21,970 nt of DNA from Actinomycetota bacterium (GTDB taxonomy: Bacteria; Actinomycetota; Acidimicrobiia; Acidimicrobiales; Ilumatobacteraceae). Position numbers and translations under genes: made by a program. Numbering within the stretch: position 1 is the stretch's first letter; the number at the start of each line of letters is the position of its first letter. The notes beneath the pieces were generated by a model. It ran no database searches. It was not told the origin of the DNA and saw only the letters and a program-made list of their open reading frames with translations. Of the stretch, positions 1 to 7,422 are shown piece by piece. The DNA is taken from the NCBI GenBank assembly GCA_009923685.1, contig RFTA01000004.1, positions 1 to 21,970 on the forward strand. The letters run 5' to 3'.

Positions 1-582
1 GTTAGCGCAAAGTTTGATGATTTGGTTCGTTTGATGGAGCGTAGAGGTTACGTTGCGAGCTGGAAACTGACCGATCAAGGACGCTCGTTGTCAAGAATAT
101 TTCACGAACTCGATCTGGTGGTCGCCGAATCTTTGAGCAGCGGATTATTTGATGATTTATCGGCAGCCGAGCTTGCCTCGTTGCTGAGCGTTTTCGTATA
201 CGAGTTTCGTCGAGCCGAAGAACCGCCAAAACCCGAAATTCCAAAGTCGCTGCAAGGCAGATGGAAGATGATTAACGAATTAAGTAAACAGATTTCTAAA
301 GATGAGAATGCCTCAGGCATCTCACCCCATCGTGACGTTGATGCCGGTTTGATGGCAATCATCTTCGAGTGGGCGAGTGGATGTGATTTGATCGACATAT
401 TGAATGACGATTTAACCGCGGGTGATTTTGTTCGAACAACTAAGCAACTTATCGATCTACTTCGACAAATCGCGTTGATCGCACCCAATCCCCAAACCGC
501 GATCAATGCCGAGAAGGCGGCCAATTCATTGTTGCGCGGCGTAGTCGCCGCATCACAAGGAGCATCGGTGGGCGGTTTGTGA
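1..582 (+). CDS. helY: HelY-like DEAD/DEAH RNA helicase, C-terminal part (5' truncated by window)
   Basis: The reading frame is open from base 1, so only the last 193 codons are visible and the helicase core lies outside the window. What is visible is mostly helical and matches the DSHCT (C-terminal) region of Ski2/Mtr4/HelY helicases. It shows a winged-helix-like RGYV..W.LTDQGR segment, then LSAAELASLLSVFVYE, and near the end an (I/L)F.WA.G-type stretch (IIFEWASG) followed by DFVR...QLIDLLRQIA. In that family the DSHCT domain follows the two RecA domains and helps guide RNA. Actinobacterial HelY proteins are around 900 residues. The stop overlaps the next gene's GTG (GTGA), so the two are probably co-translated. 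The family call is firm; the symbol is by family resemblance only. Confidence 0.85.
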   Translation, partial: VSAKFDDLVRLMERRGYVASWKLTDQGRSLSRIFHELDLVVAESLSSGLFDDLSAAELASLLSVFVYEFRRAEEPPKPEIPKSLQGRWKMINELSKQISKDENASGISPHRDVDAGLMAIIFEWASGCDLIDILNDDLTAGDFVRTTKQLIDLLRQIALIAPNPQTAINAEKAANSLLRGVVAASQGASVGGL

Positions 583-1226
583 CGATCAAGAAGGGCCGAG
601 AATGGGGTCATTACTCGCAGCGGCCTAGCGACCTACAGGTTGTCGCCGACGACTTTGCGGCAAGCGAGAAAATCACCCAATTGTTTGATGCCTCAATCAC
701 ACCGATCAATTTGGCGATTGTTCATTCTGTGATGGCACGAGCATTGGGTATCAAGGGCGCGAACCTTGGGAGTTCTACTCTTCTAAAGACCCAGTTTGAT
801 TTGATTCAGGCGATATTTACACCAGTTGAGAATCGAGCTGCGAAGAATTCAGATATTGAATCTCACCGATATTTTGTCGGTAACGCCTTTATCGGGAAAA
901 GCAGACTGCATGGTGTAAGAGTCGGCGTGATGAACTCATCTTTCGACAAAAAGCGCGATTGGGCACCACGCGCCCACCCAAACGACGGACGACTCGATGT
1001 GATCGAATTTCAAGAGAGAATCAAATTTCGTCAGCGAATGGTCGCGATTCGGCGAATGAAATCAGGCACCCACTTGCCACACCCAAATATTCGTTATCAC
1101 CAAGCCACTGAGTATTCGGCCGACTGTAGCGAAGTGCCTTACCTTTTTATTGAAGGTCAAAACGTTGGCAGAATCAGTAGTTGTCGCTTCGTTATTGTAC
1201 CCGACGCCGTGAGTCTTTACTGGTGA
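579..1226 (+). CDS. Degenerate diacylglycerol-kinase/YegS-like protein
   Basis: This 215-residue protein starts at a GTG that overlaps the helicase stop by 4 nt. Its second half follows the C-terminal beta-sandwich of YegS/DgkB lipid kinases: residues 133-141 read HPNDGRLDV (family: ..DDGLLDV), 163-171 read GTHLPHPNI (family: G.H...P.V), and 191-197 read IEGQNVG where active kinases have an (I/V)DGE. The first 60 residues resemble the end of the nucleotide-binding domain (VVADD...PINLAIVHSVMARALG), but no GGDGT nucleotide-binding motif is present. The family normally has about 300 residues, so this is a shortened and probably non-catalytic relative. Its real role is unknown. It could be a lipid-binding or regulatory protein, or a kinase that has lost activity. 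Confidence 0.6.
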   Translation: MTIKKGREWGHYSQRPSDLQVVADDFAASEKITQLFDASITPINLAIVHSVMARALGIKGANLGSSTLLKTQFDLIQAIFTPVENRAAKNSDIESHRYFVGNAFIGKSRLHGVRVGVMNSSFDKKRDWAPRAHPNDGRLDVIEFQERIKFRQRMVAIRRMKSGTHLPHPNIRYHQATEYSADCSEVPYLFIEGQNVGRISSCRFVIVPDAVSLYW

Positions 1227-1230
1227 CGAT

Positions 1231-1236
1231 TAATAT
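1231..1236 (+). promoter_or_regulatory. Predicted leaderless -10 box (TAATAT) of the M20 gene
   Basis: TAATAT lies exactly 6 nt before the ATG at 1243, just after the previous stop codon, and there is no Shine-Dalgarno. In actinobacteria this spacing places the transcription start on the A of ATG. No clear -35 is seen. Confidence 0.5.
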
Positions 1237-1242
1237 TGGCTT

Positions 1243-2460
1243 ATGACCAAAAGCTCAAATATTGAACAAATCAACGAACTGAAAAGTGTTGTCTGTCGTG
1301 ACATTGATTCGCGCGCACATGACTTGATCGACATAAGCCAACGGATTCATGAGAAGCCCGAGACAAATTTTGAAGAACACTTTGCTCACAAAATTTTGAC
1401 TGATTACATTGCCGACTCGAAAATTAACGTAACCCGCGGCGCTTTCGAGCTGGACACCGCTTTTGACGCGCGAATTAACGGTGGCGACGGCCCAACAGTT
1501 GCAGTGTTGTGCGAATACGACGCATTGCCTGGTATTGGTCACGCCTGCGGTCACAACATTATTGCCACGGCTGGTCTTGGTGCAGGTCTTGCATTGAGTG
1601 CAGTTGCAGAACAATGCGGTGGAAATCTCGCGTTGATGGGCACACCAGCCGAAGAAGGTGGTGGCGGCAAAATTGAGATGGCAAGAAAGGGAGCGTTCAG
1701 AAACATTGACGCGGCGATGATGATTCACCCCGCTGATGCCGATCTTGCGAGAATGAACGCGATCGCGATTCAAAACTTGTTCGTGAAGTTTCACGGCTTG
1801 GCAGCACACGCAGCAGTTTCGCCTCACAAGGGCAGAAATGCCCTTGATGCCGCCGTGCTTGGTTATATGAATGTCGCAGCGTTACGGCAGCACATTCTGC
1901 CAACAGAGCGCATTCACGGGATATTTACCAATTCAGGCGAGAAGCCAAACATTGTGCCACGCGAAACCGAAATGGATTGGTACGTGCGATCACCGACAAT
2001 CGAATCGTTGCAGCCGTTGAAAGATCGCGTGACGAAGTGTCTTGAAGGTGGAGCGATCGCGGCCGGCTGCACCGTTTCTTTTGACTGGCAGAAGAATCCG
2101 TTTGCAGATTTGGTTGACAATATTCCATTGCTTGAAAGTTATATTCGAAATGCCGAGCAATTCGGCCGAAGAATGACCAGCGAGTTTCTACCCGGCACCG
2201 GTGGCGGATCAACCGACATGGGCAATATCAGCTATCTAGTGCCTTCAATTCATCCGATGTTGCAGGTTGCCCCAAGTGGCGTCTCGCTACACAGTGCGGC
2301 ATTCGCCGACTTCACCAAGGGCGATGAGGCCAGCAAAGCGATCGTCGAAGGTGCAAAAATCATGGCGATGACGGCGATCGATATGTGGCTTTCGAGCGAA
2401 CTGCAGGCCGATGTCAAATTGGCATTTGGTGATGGCAAAGTGCCTGCTGGTGTAATTTGA
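1243..2460 (+). CDS. M20 family metallo-amidohydrolase (AbgB/PM20D2-like)
   Basis: This 405-residue protein is predicted to be a zinc-dependent amidohydrolase or peptidase. The metal-binding landmarks are in order: EYDALPGIGHACGH at 91-104, the catalytic Glu pair at 137-138 (GTPAEEGGGG), a ligand His in MIHPAD at 160-165, the dimerisation-domain His near 189 (AAHAA), and a late ligand His in SLHSAAF near 350. The EYDALP and PAEEGGGG signatures place it nearer p-aminobenzoyl-glutamate hydrolase subunit B and PM20D2 than DapE or ArgE. Those relatives hydrolyse amide bonds of N-acyl or dipeptide substrates. The substrate here cannot be read from sequence. No signal peptide is visible, so it should be cytoplasmic. 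Confidence 0.88.
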   Translation: MTKSSNIEQINELKSVVCRDIDSRAHDLIDISQRIHEKPETNFEEHFAHKILTDYIADSKINVTRGAFELDTAFDARINGGDGPTVAVLCEYDALPGIGHACGHNIIATAGLGAGLALSAVAEQCGGNLALMGTPAEEGGGGKIEMARKGAFRNIDAAMMIHPADADLARMNAIAIQNLFVKFHGLAAHAAVSPHKGRNALDAAVLGYMNVAALRQHILPTERIHGIFTNSGEKPNIVPRETEMDWYVRSPTIESLQPLKDRVTKCLEGGAIAAGCTVSFDWQKNPFADLVDNIPLLESYIRNAEQFGRRMTSEFLPGTGGGSTDMGNISYLVPSIHPMLQVAPSGVSLHSAAFADFTKGDEASKAIVEGAKIMAMTAIDMWLSSELQADVKLAFGDGKVPAGVI

Positions 2461-2522
2461 GTTATTTTTAACCTCAATTCTGCGCAAATTCGGCAATCCC
2501 GCATCTCGCACGTGGATACTCG

Positions 2523-2528
2523 TAAGAT
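2523..2528 (+). promoter_or_regulatory. Possible -10 box (TAAGAT) for the double-ThyX gene
   Basis: TAAGAT lies 8 nt before the GTG at 2537, which would give a leader of only one or two bases. No Shine-Dalgarno is visible. The spacing is slightly longer than in the other leaderless candidates of this window, so confidence is lower. Confidence 0.35.
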
Positions 2529-2536
2529 AACGCGCC

Positions 2537-4132
2537 GTGACGGTGTATGTGCCAGAGTCCTTCGGCGAAGATGAACGCGAGATTCTTCGTCGCTATTTTA
2601 CGAATCTCGACGGTCCGGTTTTTGCTCTCGTAAACCTTCCAGAAGTCGTCAAGGGTGCGCTGTTCGCTCGATACAGTCGCAGTTCGAAAAGTCTGCGCCG
2701 TCTTTTCTTGGACGAATTTGTCAATGACCTTGATTTGAGTGGTGACATAGGCGTCGACGCGACAATTGGGCTTGAGCGTGCTGAAGATCTATACGAGAAA
2801 GTATTTGTCGAATACGGCGACGACAGTGTTGCCCAGTTGGGCGGTGTGCATCTTGCCTGTGAGCAGGCATCAAATTTGCTTACGAAAATTCTTGAACGTG
2901 GCAGATTGATGAGTTATCTCGAACAAAGCACGCGATACATAAATTACGACGCGCGGCTCGGCGGTCGTTATCGGTTCTACCGAGATGCCGATATTTTGAA
3001 CGGGCCGTTCGGTACACGTTATGTCGGCGACATGGATCGAATGTTTGATTCATATTCGTCGATGGTCGAATCAGTGACGGCATATATACGCAAGACCGTT
3101 AAACGCGACTCAAACGTCTCAGATTTCGTCTTCAAACAAGCAACACGAGCAAAGGGCCTTGACGCTGTTAGAGGTGTATTGCCGGCAGCGTCACTTTCAA
3201 ATCTGGGTATCTACGGCACGGGGCAAGGTTACGAGGCCTTGCTAATGAGAATGCGTGGTCACCAATTGCCCGAGGCGAGGCTCTATGCCGACTTGATGCT
3301 TGAAGAGCTTAGAAAAGTCGTGCCAAGCTTTTTGCGGCGAGTTGATGTTGCCGATCGTGGAGGGCGTTGGACCGAATATCTTGCTGAGCGTGAGCAGGCG
3401 ACCGTCGATTTGGTTGACGAATATTTTGGAGCGCTTGACCCCAGCGAGTCGCAAGAAGTTGTTCTGACTGACTTTGATCCGGATGGAGAAGAGAAATTGC
3501 TGGCAGCCATCTGTTACTCGAGTTCTCATTTGCCAGAGTCTCAACTGCGTAGAGAAGTGCAACAGTTGAGCCACGATCAACGTGTTGCGCTAATTCGGGC
3601 CTATGTCGGCAACCGTGAGAATCGACGTCATAAACCTGGTCGTGCTTTCGAGAGAATTGATTATCGCTTCGACGTTCTGGGCGACTACGGTGCCTTTCGC
3701 GATTTACAACGTCACAGACTTCTGACGATTGAATGGCAGAGACTGACGCCGCATCACGGATTTGTTCGACCTGAACTAATTGTTGAAGCGGGTTTGGGTC
3801 AGCAATTTGACGAGGCAATGGAGAGATCAAGTTCGCTTTACGACGCACTACTGAGCGATTATCCGAGTCAGGCACCGTATGCGGTGGCCATGGCATATCG
3901 CTTGCGCTATGTCATGCAATTCAACGCCCGCGAAGCCATCCATATGCTCGAATTGCGCTCATCACCACAGGGTCATCCGTCCTACCGTCGAGTTGCAATT
4001 GAAATGCATCGTTTAATCGCTGAAAAGGCTGGTCACAAAGCAGTTGCTGAAGCGATGACACATTTAGTTAAGGATGCCCCAGAACTCGAGCGCCTCGATT
4101 CTGAGCGGCGCGCCGAAGCAAGGCGCAAATAA
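2537..4132 (+). CDS. Tandem (two-domain) ThyX-family protein
   Basis: The protein has 531 residues, about twice the usual ThyX length, and contains two ThyX-like units. Unit 1 (about 40-265) has RGRLMSYLEQSTRY at 121-134, matching the ThyX signature RHRxxSxNxxSxRY except for H to G and N to L. It is followed by RGVLPAASLSNLG (212-224). Unit 2 (about 345-515) has RHRLLTIEWQRLTP at 392-405, keeping RHR but losing the S, N and RY positions, then a conserved tail with LELRSSPQGHPSYR (471-484). ThyX makes dTMP from dUMP with FAD and methylene-THF. Whether this divergent form does so is uncertain. Double ThyX-like proteins are annotated in other bacteria, usually as FAD-dependent thymidylate synthase. 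The GTG start is the first in-frame start after the promoter-like sequence. The last ~20 residues are a charged tail. Confidence 0.75.
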   Translation: MTVYVPESFGEDEREILRRYFTNLDGPVFALVNLPEVVKGALFARYSRSSKSLRRLFLDEFVNDLDLSGDIGVDATIGLERAEDLYEKVFVEYGDDSVAQLGGVHLACEQASNLLTKILERGRLMSYLEQSTRYINYDARLGGRYRFYRDADILNGPFGTRYVGDMDRMFDSYSSMVESVTAYIRKTVKRDSNVSDFVFKQATRAKGLDAVRGVLPAASLSNLGIYGTGQGYEALLMRMRGHQLPEARLYADLMLEELRKVVPSFLRRVDVADRGGRWTEYLAEREQATVDLVDEYFGALDPSESQEVVLTDFDPDGEEKLLAAICYSSSHLPESQLRREVQQLSHDQRVALIRAYVGNRENRRHKPGRAFERIDYRFDVLGDYGAFRDLQRHRLLTIEWQRLTPHHGFVRPELIVEAGLGQQFDEAMERSSSLYDALLSDYPSQAPYAVAMAYRLRYVMQFNAREAIHMLELRSSPQGHPSYRRVAIEMHRLIAEKAGHKAVAEAMTHLVKDAPELERLDSERRAEARRK

Positions 4133-4174
4133 TGGGTCGAAAGCCGATTTGGAGTTATGGCGGCAGATGTCCGA

Positions 4175-4180
4175 TACTAT
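4175..4180 (+). promoter_or_regulatory. Possible -10 box (TACTAT) upstream of the acidic protein gene
   Basis: TACTAT sits 33 nt before the ATG at 4214, with a weak TTGGAG at 4149-4154 as a -35 candidate at 20-nt spacing. The resulting leader would carry the AGGA at 4206-4209, which is one of the few Shine-Dalgarno-type sites in the window. Confidence 0.3.
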
Positions 4181-4205
4181 GCGCGCTTCAAATGAATATA
4201 TTTTT

Positions 4206-4209
4206 AGGA
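4206..4209 (+). promoter_or_regulatory. Shine-Dalgarno AGGA for the acidic protein gene
   Basis: AGGA ends 4 nt before the ATG at 4214 and supports that start over upstream codons. It contrasts with the leaderless-looking starts of neighbouring genes. Confidence 0.5.
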
Positions 4210-4213
4210 CAAC

Positions 4214-4711
4214 ATGGCTGACGAAGAAGAAATTGAAATTGAAGGTGCCGAAGAAATAGTTTCGGACGAAATCGAGCCTGATGATTTGGCTGATGTTGAA
4301 GGTGACCTCGACCCTGAAGAATTGCTCGAAGGCGAAGACGATCTAGAGGTTGACCCAGATGTGCTGGTGGTTGATCCATTGATCACCGATGAGGGATCAA
4401 CGATTGCGCCGGTCGAGACGGTCAAGGCTAAAAGTGCTGATGACGACGACGACGAAGACGATTTAAGAACCGAAGACGACGTTGAGGCCGATCTTTCTTC
4501 GATTTTGCAAGAAAAGTTGTCTTCGCCACAAGAGACGGCACCCGAAGAAGAGGAAGAAGTTGTCGGCGATGATCGCACCGACGGAGTAGAGCGACTGCAA
4601 CCGCGTCGACCAGATGAAACACAGTGCACCCACTGCTTCTTGTTGGTGAGACAAAATGCTCCTGGTTGCCCTGTCGAAGACGATGCTTGTCCGCTCTTTA
4701 AAACCTCTTAG
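4214..4711 (+). CDS. Acidic low-complexity protein with four-cysteine C-terminal knuckle (DUF4193-like)
   Basis: This 165-residue protein has a first ~130 residues extremely rich in Asp and Glu, including a DDDDDEDD run near 95-102 and EEEEE near 130. It then ends in a compact cysteine module with C138, C141, C152 and C159 (QCTHCFLLV ... GCPVEDDACPLF). The layout of an acidic body followed by CxxCFLV resembles actinobacterial DUF4193 proteins, which also have an acidic body and a C..CFLV...C..C tail, but the similarity is short and seen by eye only. The tail probably binds a metal. The acidic part is likely disordered and could bind basic partners such as RNA polymerase, ribosome or histone-like proteins. 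No function is known. Confidence 0.7.
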   Translation: MADEEEIEIEGAEEIVSDEIEPDDLADVEGDLDPEELLEGEDDLEVDPDVLVVDPLITDEGSTIAPVETVKAKSADDDDDEDDLRTEDDVEADLSSILQEKLSSPQETAPEEEEEVVGDDRTDGVERLQPRRPDETQCTHCFLLVRQNAPGCPVEDDACPLFKTS

Positions 4712-4719
4712 TTTCGCTT

Positions 4720-5181
4720 GTGCAAGTTTTTTGTCGCAAAGCAATCGAAAGCGACTGTGAAATTCTCAAACTTCTCGAACAAGAAGCTAGAGCAAACCTA
4801 GATCACTTTCGTGGAGGTTCACGCCTCGCCGAAGAAGTAAGAGTTGTCGGTGATAATTGGCCCAAACAAATTCTTGAGGCTTCAACGGTGGTTCTTGTCG
4901 CTGGCGTTGACAGCGTCGTGATGGGTTTCATCGTCGCGCGACGAGGCGTTTCGGATTCAAGAAAGTTTTCGACGATCGAGCAAGTTTTTGTGACTCACGA
5001 CGCTCGCAATATCGGTATCGGCGATGCACTTGTCGCTGCGATAATTGCTTGGGCGCGGTCAGAGGCGATGGTCGCTTTAGATGCGCTTGCGCTACCTGGT
5101 GACAGAGAAACTAAAAATCTCTTTGAGCGATCAGGATTGGTGGCGAGGTTGATTGTTGCAACCACCGATCTGTCGAATTAG
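4720..5181 (+). CDS. GNAT-family N-acetyltransferase
   Basis: A 153-residue protein with the GNAT acetyl-CoA signature: an acidic/hydrophobic strand IEQVFV (86-91) followed by the pyrophosphate-binding loop DARNIGIGDAL (94-104; family R/Q-x-x-G-x-G/A) and helix VAAIIAWARSE. A terminal NLFERSGLVA segment corresponds to the usual (N)..A..Y/FY...GF motif, so the fold is complete. The substrate, small molecule or protein, cannot be predicted. The GTG start lies 9 nt after the acidic protein's stop. The bases of that TAG stop also form a TAGTTT -10-like box 5 nt before the GTG. The gene ends 2 nt from the convergent crotonase gene. Confidence 0.8.
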   Translation: MQVFCRKAIESDCEILKLLEQEARANLDHFRGGSRLAEEVRVVGDNWPKQILEASTVVLVAGVDSVVMGFIVARRGVSDSRKFSTIEQVFVTHDARNIGIGDALVAAIIAWARSEAMVALDALALPGDRETKNLFERSGLVARLIVATTDLSN

Positions 5182-5183
5182 AT

Positions 5184-5969
5184 CTACTTACCCTGCCAAT
5201 TGGGCTGACGTTTTTCAATGAATGCCGTTAAGCCTTCTTTTGTGTCCTCAGAGGCCAAAACCGCACCAAATTCTTTGTTTGTCATGTCTATGAGCGTTTC
5301 GTCTGATTCGGTTTCAGAAGCAAGGACGACCTTTCGGCTGGCCCAAACCGCGAGGGGAGCGGCTTTACAAACTCTTTGGGCAAGATCTATCGCTGCTTCG
5401 ATGACTGTATTCGGATCGACAAGTTTGTTGACCATGCCCAGTTCGTATGCACGTTGAGCAGTGAATGGTTCTCCAGTGAGAATTGCTTCCATCGCTGCCG
5501 CTCGACCGATCGCACGTGGCAACCTGAATAGGCCGCCGGCACCGGCAATGAGGTTTCGTGTTGCCTCGGCAAGCCCGAATGCAGAACGTGTTGTCGCCAC
5601 GAGCATGTCACATGCAAGAACCAATTCACAACCGCCAGCAGTTGCTAAACCATCAACCGCGGCGATCACCGGCTTTTTGCGGTCACGATAAACAAAGCCA
5701 CCGAAACCACCACGTTTTGTATTTAGCGCAGCAGCTTGACCCGAGTTGATCGCTTTTAGATCGGCGCCGGCGCAAAAGACGGGTCGCTCTTGACCGGATG
5801 TATTTGCCGCCAAGATGCCAATCCACACATTTGAATCAGATTCAAGTTTGTCGATAGCGGCCTCGAGACCGCTCGCTACGTCACCGTTAACGGCGTTGCG
5901 CGCTTCTGGACGGTTCAGTGTGATGATCGCGATTTTGCCGCGAACTTCATATTCAACGATGTTTGCCAT
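5184..5969 (-). CDS. Enoyl-CoA hydratase/isomerase (crotonase) family protein
   Basis: This 261-residue protein has normal crotonase length. The first oxyanion-hole segment is FCAGADLKAI (65-74) and the second is GLATAGGCEL (107-116). Both residues equivalent to the catalytic Glu pair of rat enoyl-CoA hydratase (Glu144 and Glu164) are present: E115 in GGCE and E135 in FGLAE, 20 residues apart as in the rat enzyme. It should therefore be able to hydrate 2-enoyl-CoA esters, as in fatty-acid or branched-chain amino-acid breakdown, though crotonases vary in reaction. The gene stands alone with its own predicted leaderless promoter, just downstream of the 455-residue protein. Its stop is 2 nt from the stop of the convergent acetyltransferase gene. 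Confidence 0.9.
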   Translation of the reverse strand: MANIVEYEVRGKIAIITLNRPEARNAVNGDVASGLEAAIDKLESDSNVWIGILAANTSGQERPVFCAGADLKAINSGQAAALNTKRGGFGGFVYRDRKKPVIAAVDGLATAGGCELVLACDMLVATTRSAFGLAEATRNLIAGAGGLFRLPRAIGRAAAMEAILTGEPFTAQRAYELGMVNKLVDPNTVIEAAIDLAQRVCKAAPLAVWASRKVVLASETESDETLIDMTNKEFGAVLASEDTKEGLTAFIEKRQPNWQGK

Positions 5970-5975
5970 AAGGCA

Positions 5976-5981
5976 AGACTA
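5976..5981 (-). promoter_or_regulatory. Predicted leaderless -10 box (TAGTCT) of the crotonase gene
   Basis: Read on the minus strand, TAGTCT is followed by 6 nt and then the ATG at 5969. It sits just beyond the stop of the upstream gene, and no Shine-Dalgarno is present. Confidence 0.5.
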
Positions 5982-5986
5982 ATTCG

Positions 5987-7354
5987 TTAAGCGGTTTGAC
6001 CAATAGTCGAGTCAGCAGGCGTCTCGGCAACCGAGGTTGATTCGACGACAGGCGCAGCAGCACTCTTTGTATCTGGCGTAGTGTCGGACACTTTCGCTGT
6101 TTTCGGCTTTCGTTTGAATTCACGCTTTGGACGAGGTGCCCGCAGTGGTCGTGGAGTTTGCGCACCAACGACGACTTCTATGGCGAAAAGAGCGGCAATT
6201 TGTGGCACGAGTGGTGCGAGTCGTTTAACAGTGGCACGCAAGGCGTCGGTTGTCGCTTGCGGCGCCCCGAGAGGTTTTACGGCAGTGCGAATAGGCGAGA
6301 AGGCGAGAGCTTCAAGTACTGCAATCCAACGGTCTGAACTTGCTTCGTTAGACAATGAATCGGCGGCGGCTTTGGCCAACTGTTGTCCAAGATCGGCAGG
6401 GAATAGTACCCCTGCTTTCGGCGGTTCGCCCGAGAGTTTGATTGCTCTCAAAACGCGAGACGCGGATAAGGCGAGTTTGATGTCGTCGAGCCATTGGGAC
6501 ATTTCTGATTCTTGGCGCACTTTAAGTGCTTGTTTTAATTCGGTTGCGAGTTCGCGTGTTGATTCATCTCGGACCACCATTGGGTCGTCTGCACCGACAA
6601 CGACTGCACGTAAATCTCGCAAATCAAGAAGTGCAAGATCATTTTTGGCCGCTTCAGCCTTGTCAAGCCACTCGGCAACGCGAAGTTTCGGCAAAATGTC
6701 TTGTGCCATCGAAATGAGTCCGTCAGCTTTGATTTCAGGTTTACCTTCTGATTTCAACTGCTCATTTTGAGTCTTGATCGCCTCGCGAACGGCGCGAATG
6801 CCGCCACTAAGGGCTCGCTCAGCGACGCTGCGTTGTTCTGCCGGAAGCGATTGCAAAACTGCCGACCGATGTTTGCGATTTGGTTTCAACCGTTTGGCAG
6901 CTGGACGCTCTGGAATCTGAACGACGGGGTTCGAGGTTTTTGCGTCGGATGTGCGGGGTTCTCGTTGTCGCGGTGGACGCTCAGATCGTGGAGTTCGGTC
7001 TTTGTTCTCGGTGCGTTCGGGACGATCTGTACGGGGACCCCGCTTGTCGCGTTGTGGTCGATCTGATTTCGATTTCTTCGCAAGTTTTTCGGTCACACCC
7101 GCAAAAGGTTTGTCATCGATCAATTGCAGGAAAGTTGCTTTTTGCGCCTTGTCGCGTTGTGGAACCACCGACAGGACAGTGATGCCATCGATGTCAAAGT
7201 CTGCCTCAATTTTTAGTACATCACCGACTTTGCTCTCGCCAGGTAAAAGCCCTGACTCAACGACACCTTTTGGAACTTTGGCGCCAGCAGCACGCCAAGT
7301 CCATGTTCCGTCTTCGCGCGCACTCGTCAACTCGATATCAAGACGCCTAGACAT
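5987..7354 (-). CDS. Uncharacterised actinobacterial protein with basic linker and helical core
   Basis: A 455-residue protein that I cannot assign to a named family. Four regions are visible. Residues 1-80 form a probable small beta-barrel (DGTWTWRAAGAKVPKG ... LLPGE..VGDVLKIEADFDIDGITV). Residues 90-162 form a highly basic Arg/Lys/Pro linker (RPQRDKRGPRTDRPERTE and similar). Residues 160-395 form a helical core with NRKHRSAVLQSLP and LPKLRVAEWLDKAEAA. The last ~60 residues are a low-complexity tail that is first basic (PKREFKRKPK) and then rich in Ala, Thr, Ser and Pro. The layout suggests a nucleic-acid or ribosome-associated protein, but that is inference. No catalytic motif is seen. The start is supported by AAAGG 3 nt upstream, or alternatively by a TACCGT -10 box 8 nt upstream. 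It is divergent from the carbonic anhydrase-like gene. Confidence 0.75.
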   Translation of the reverse strand: MSRRLDIELTSAREDGTWTWRAAGAKVPKGVVESGLLPGESKVGDVLKIEADFDIDGITVLSVVPQRDKAQKATFLQLIDDKPFAGVTEKLAKKSKSDRPQRDKRGPRTDRPERTENKDRTPRSERPPRQREPRTSDAKTSNPVVQIPERPAAKRLKPNRKHRSAVLQSLPAEQRSVAERALSGGIRAVREAIKTQNEQLKSEGKPEIKADGLISMAQDILPKLRVAEWLDKAEAAKNDLALLDLRDLRAVVVGADDPMVVRDESTRELATELKQALKVRQESEMSQWLDDIKLALSASRVLRAIKLSGEPPKAGVLFPADLGQQLAKAAADSLSNEASSDRWIAVLEALAFSPIRTAVKPLGAPQATTDALRATVKRLAPLVPQIAALFAIEVVVGAQTPRPLRAPRPKREFKRKPKTAKVSDTTPDTKSAAAPVVESTSVAETPADSTIGQTA

Positions 7355-7410
7355 GAGCCTTTACGGTATAGGCAAACTTGCGATTTAACATATTCGCTTT
7401 GCCGAACGAC

Positions 7411-7416
7411 TACCTT
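7411..7416 (+). promoter_or_regulatory. Predicted leaderless -10 box (TACCTT) of the gamma-CA gene
   Basis: TACCTT is followed by GTTTTC and then the GTG at 7423. The same GTTTTC-GTG context is found at the HIT gene (16519-16533). This is the main reason for choosing the GTG over the upstream in-frame start at 7378. Confidence 0.5.
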
Positions 7417-7422
7417 GTTTTC

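Noticed and set aside
3309..3896. Long minus-strand open frame of 195 codons
   Set aside because: It lies wholly inside the double-ThyX gene and has no family features.
4074..4259. 61-codon plus-strand frame between the ThyX-like and acidic genes
   Set aside because: It overlaps the ends of two better-supported genes and shows no start signal or domain.
5179..5186. TAGATCTA palindrome formed by the stops of two convergent genes
   Set aside because: It is a simple result of two TAG stops 2 nt apart; no other symmetry extends it.
6081..6770. Long open frame (229 codons) on the plus strand
   Set aside because: It is antisense to the 455-residue protein, whose codon pattern, composition and start are much better. 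The shadow product is rich in Ser, Arg and Ala with no recognisable fold.
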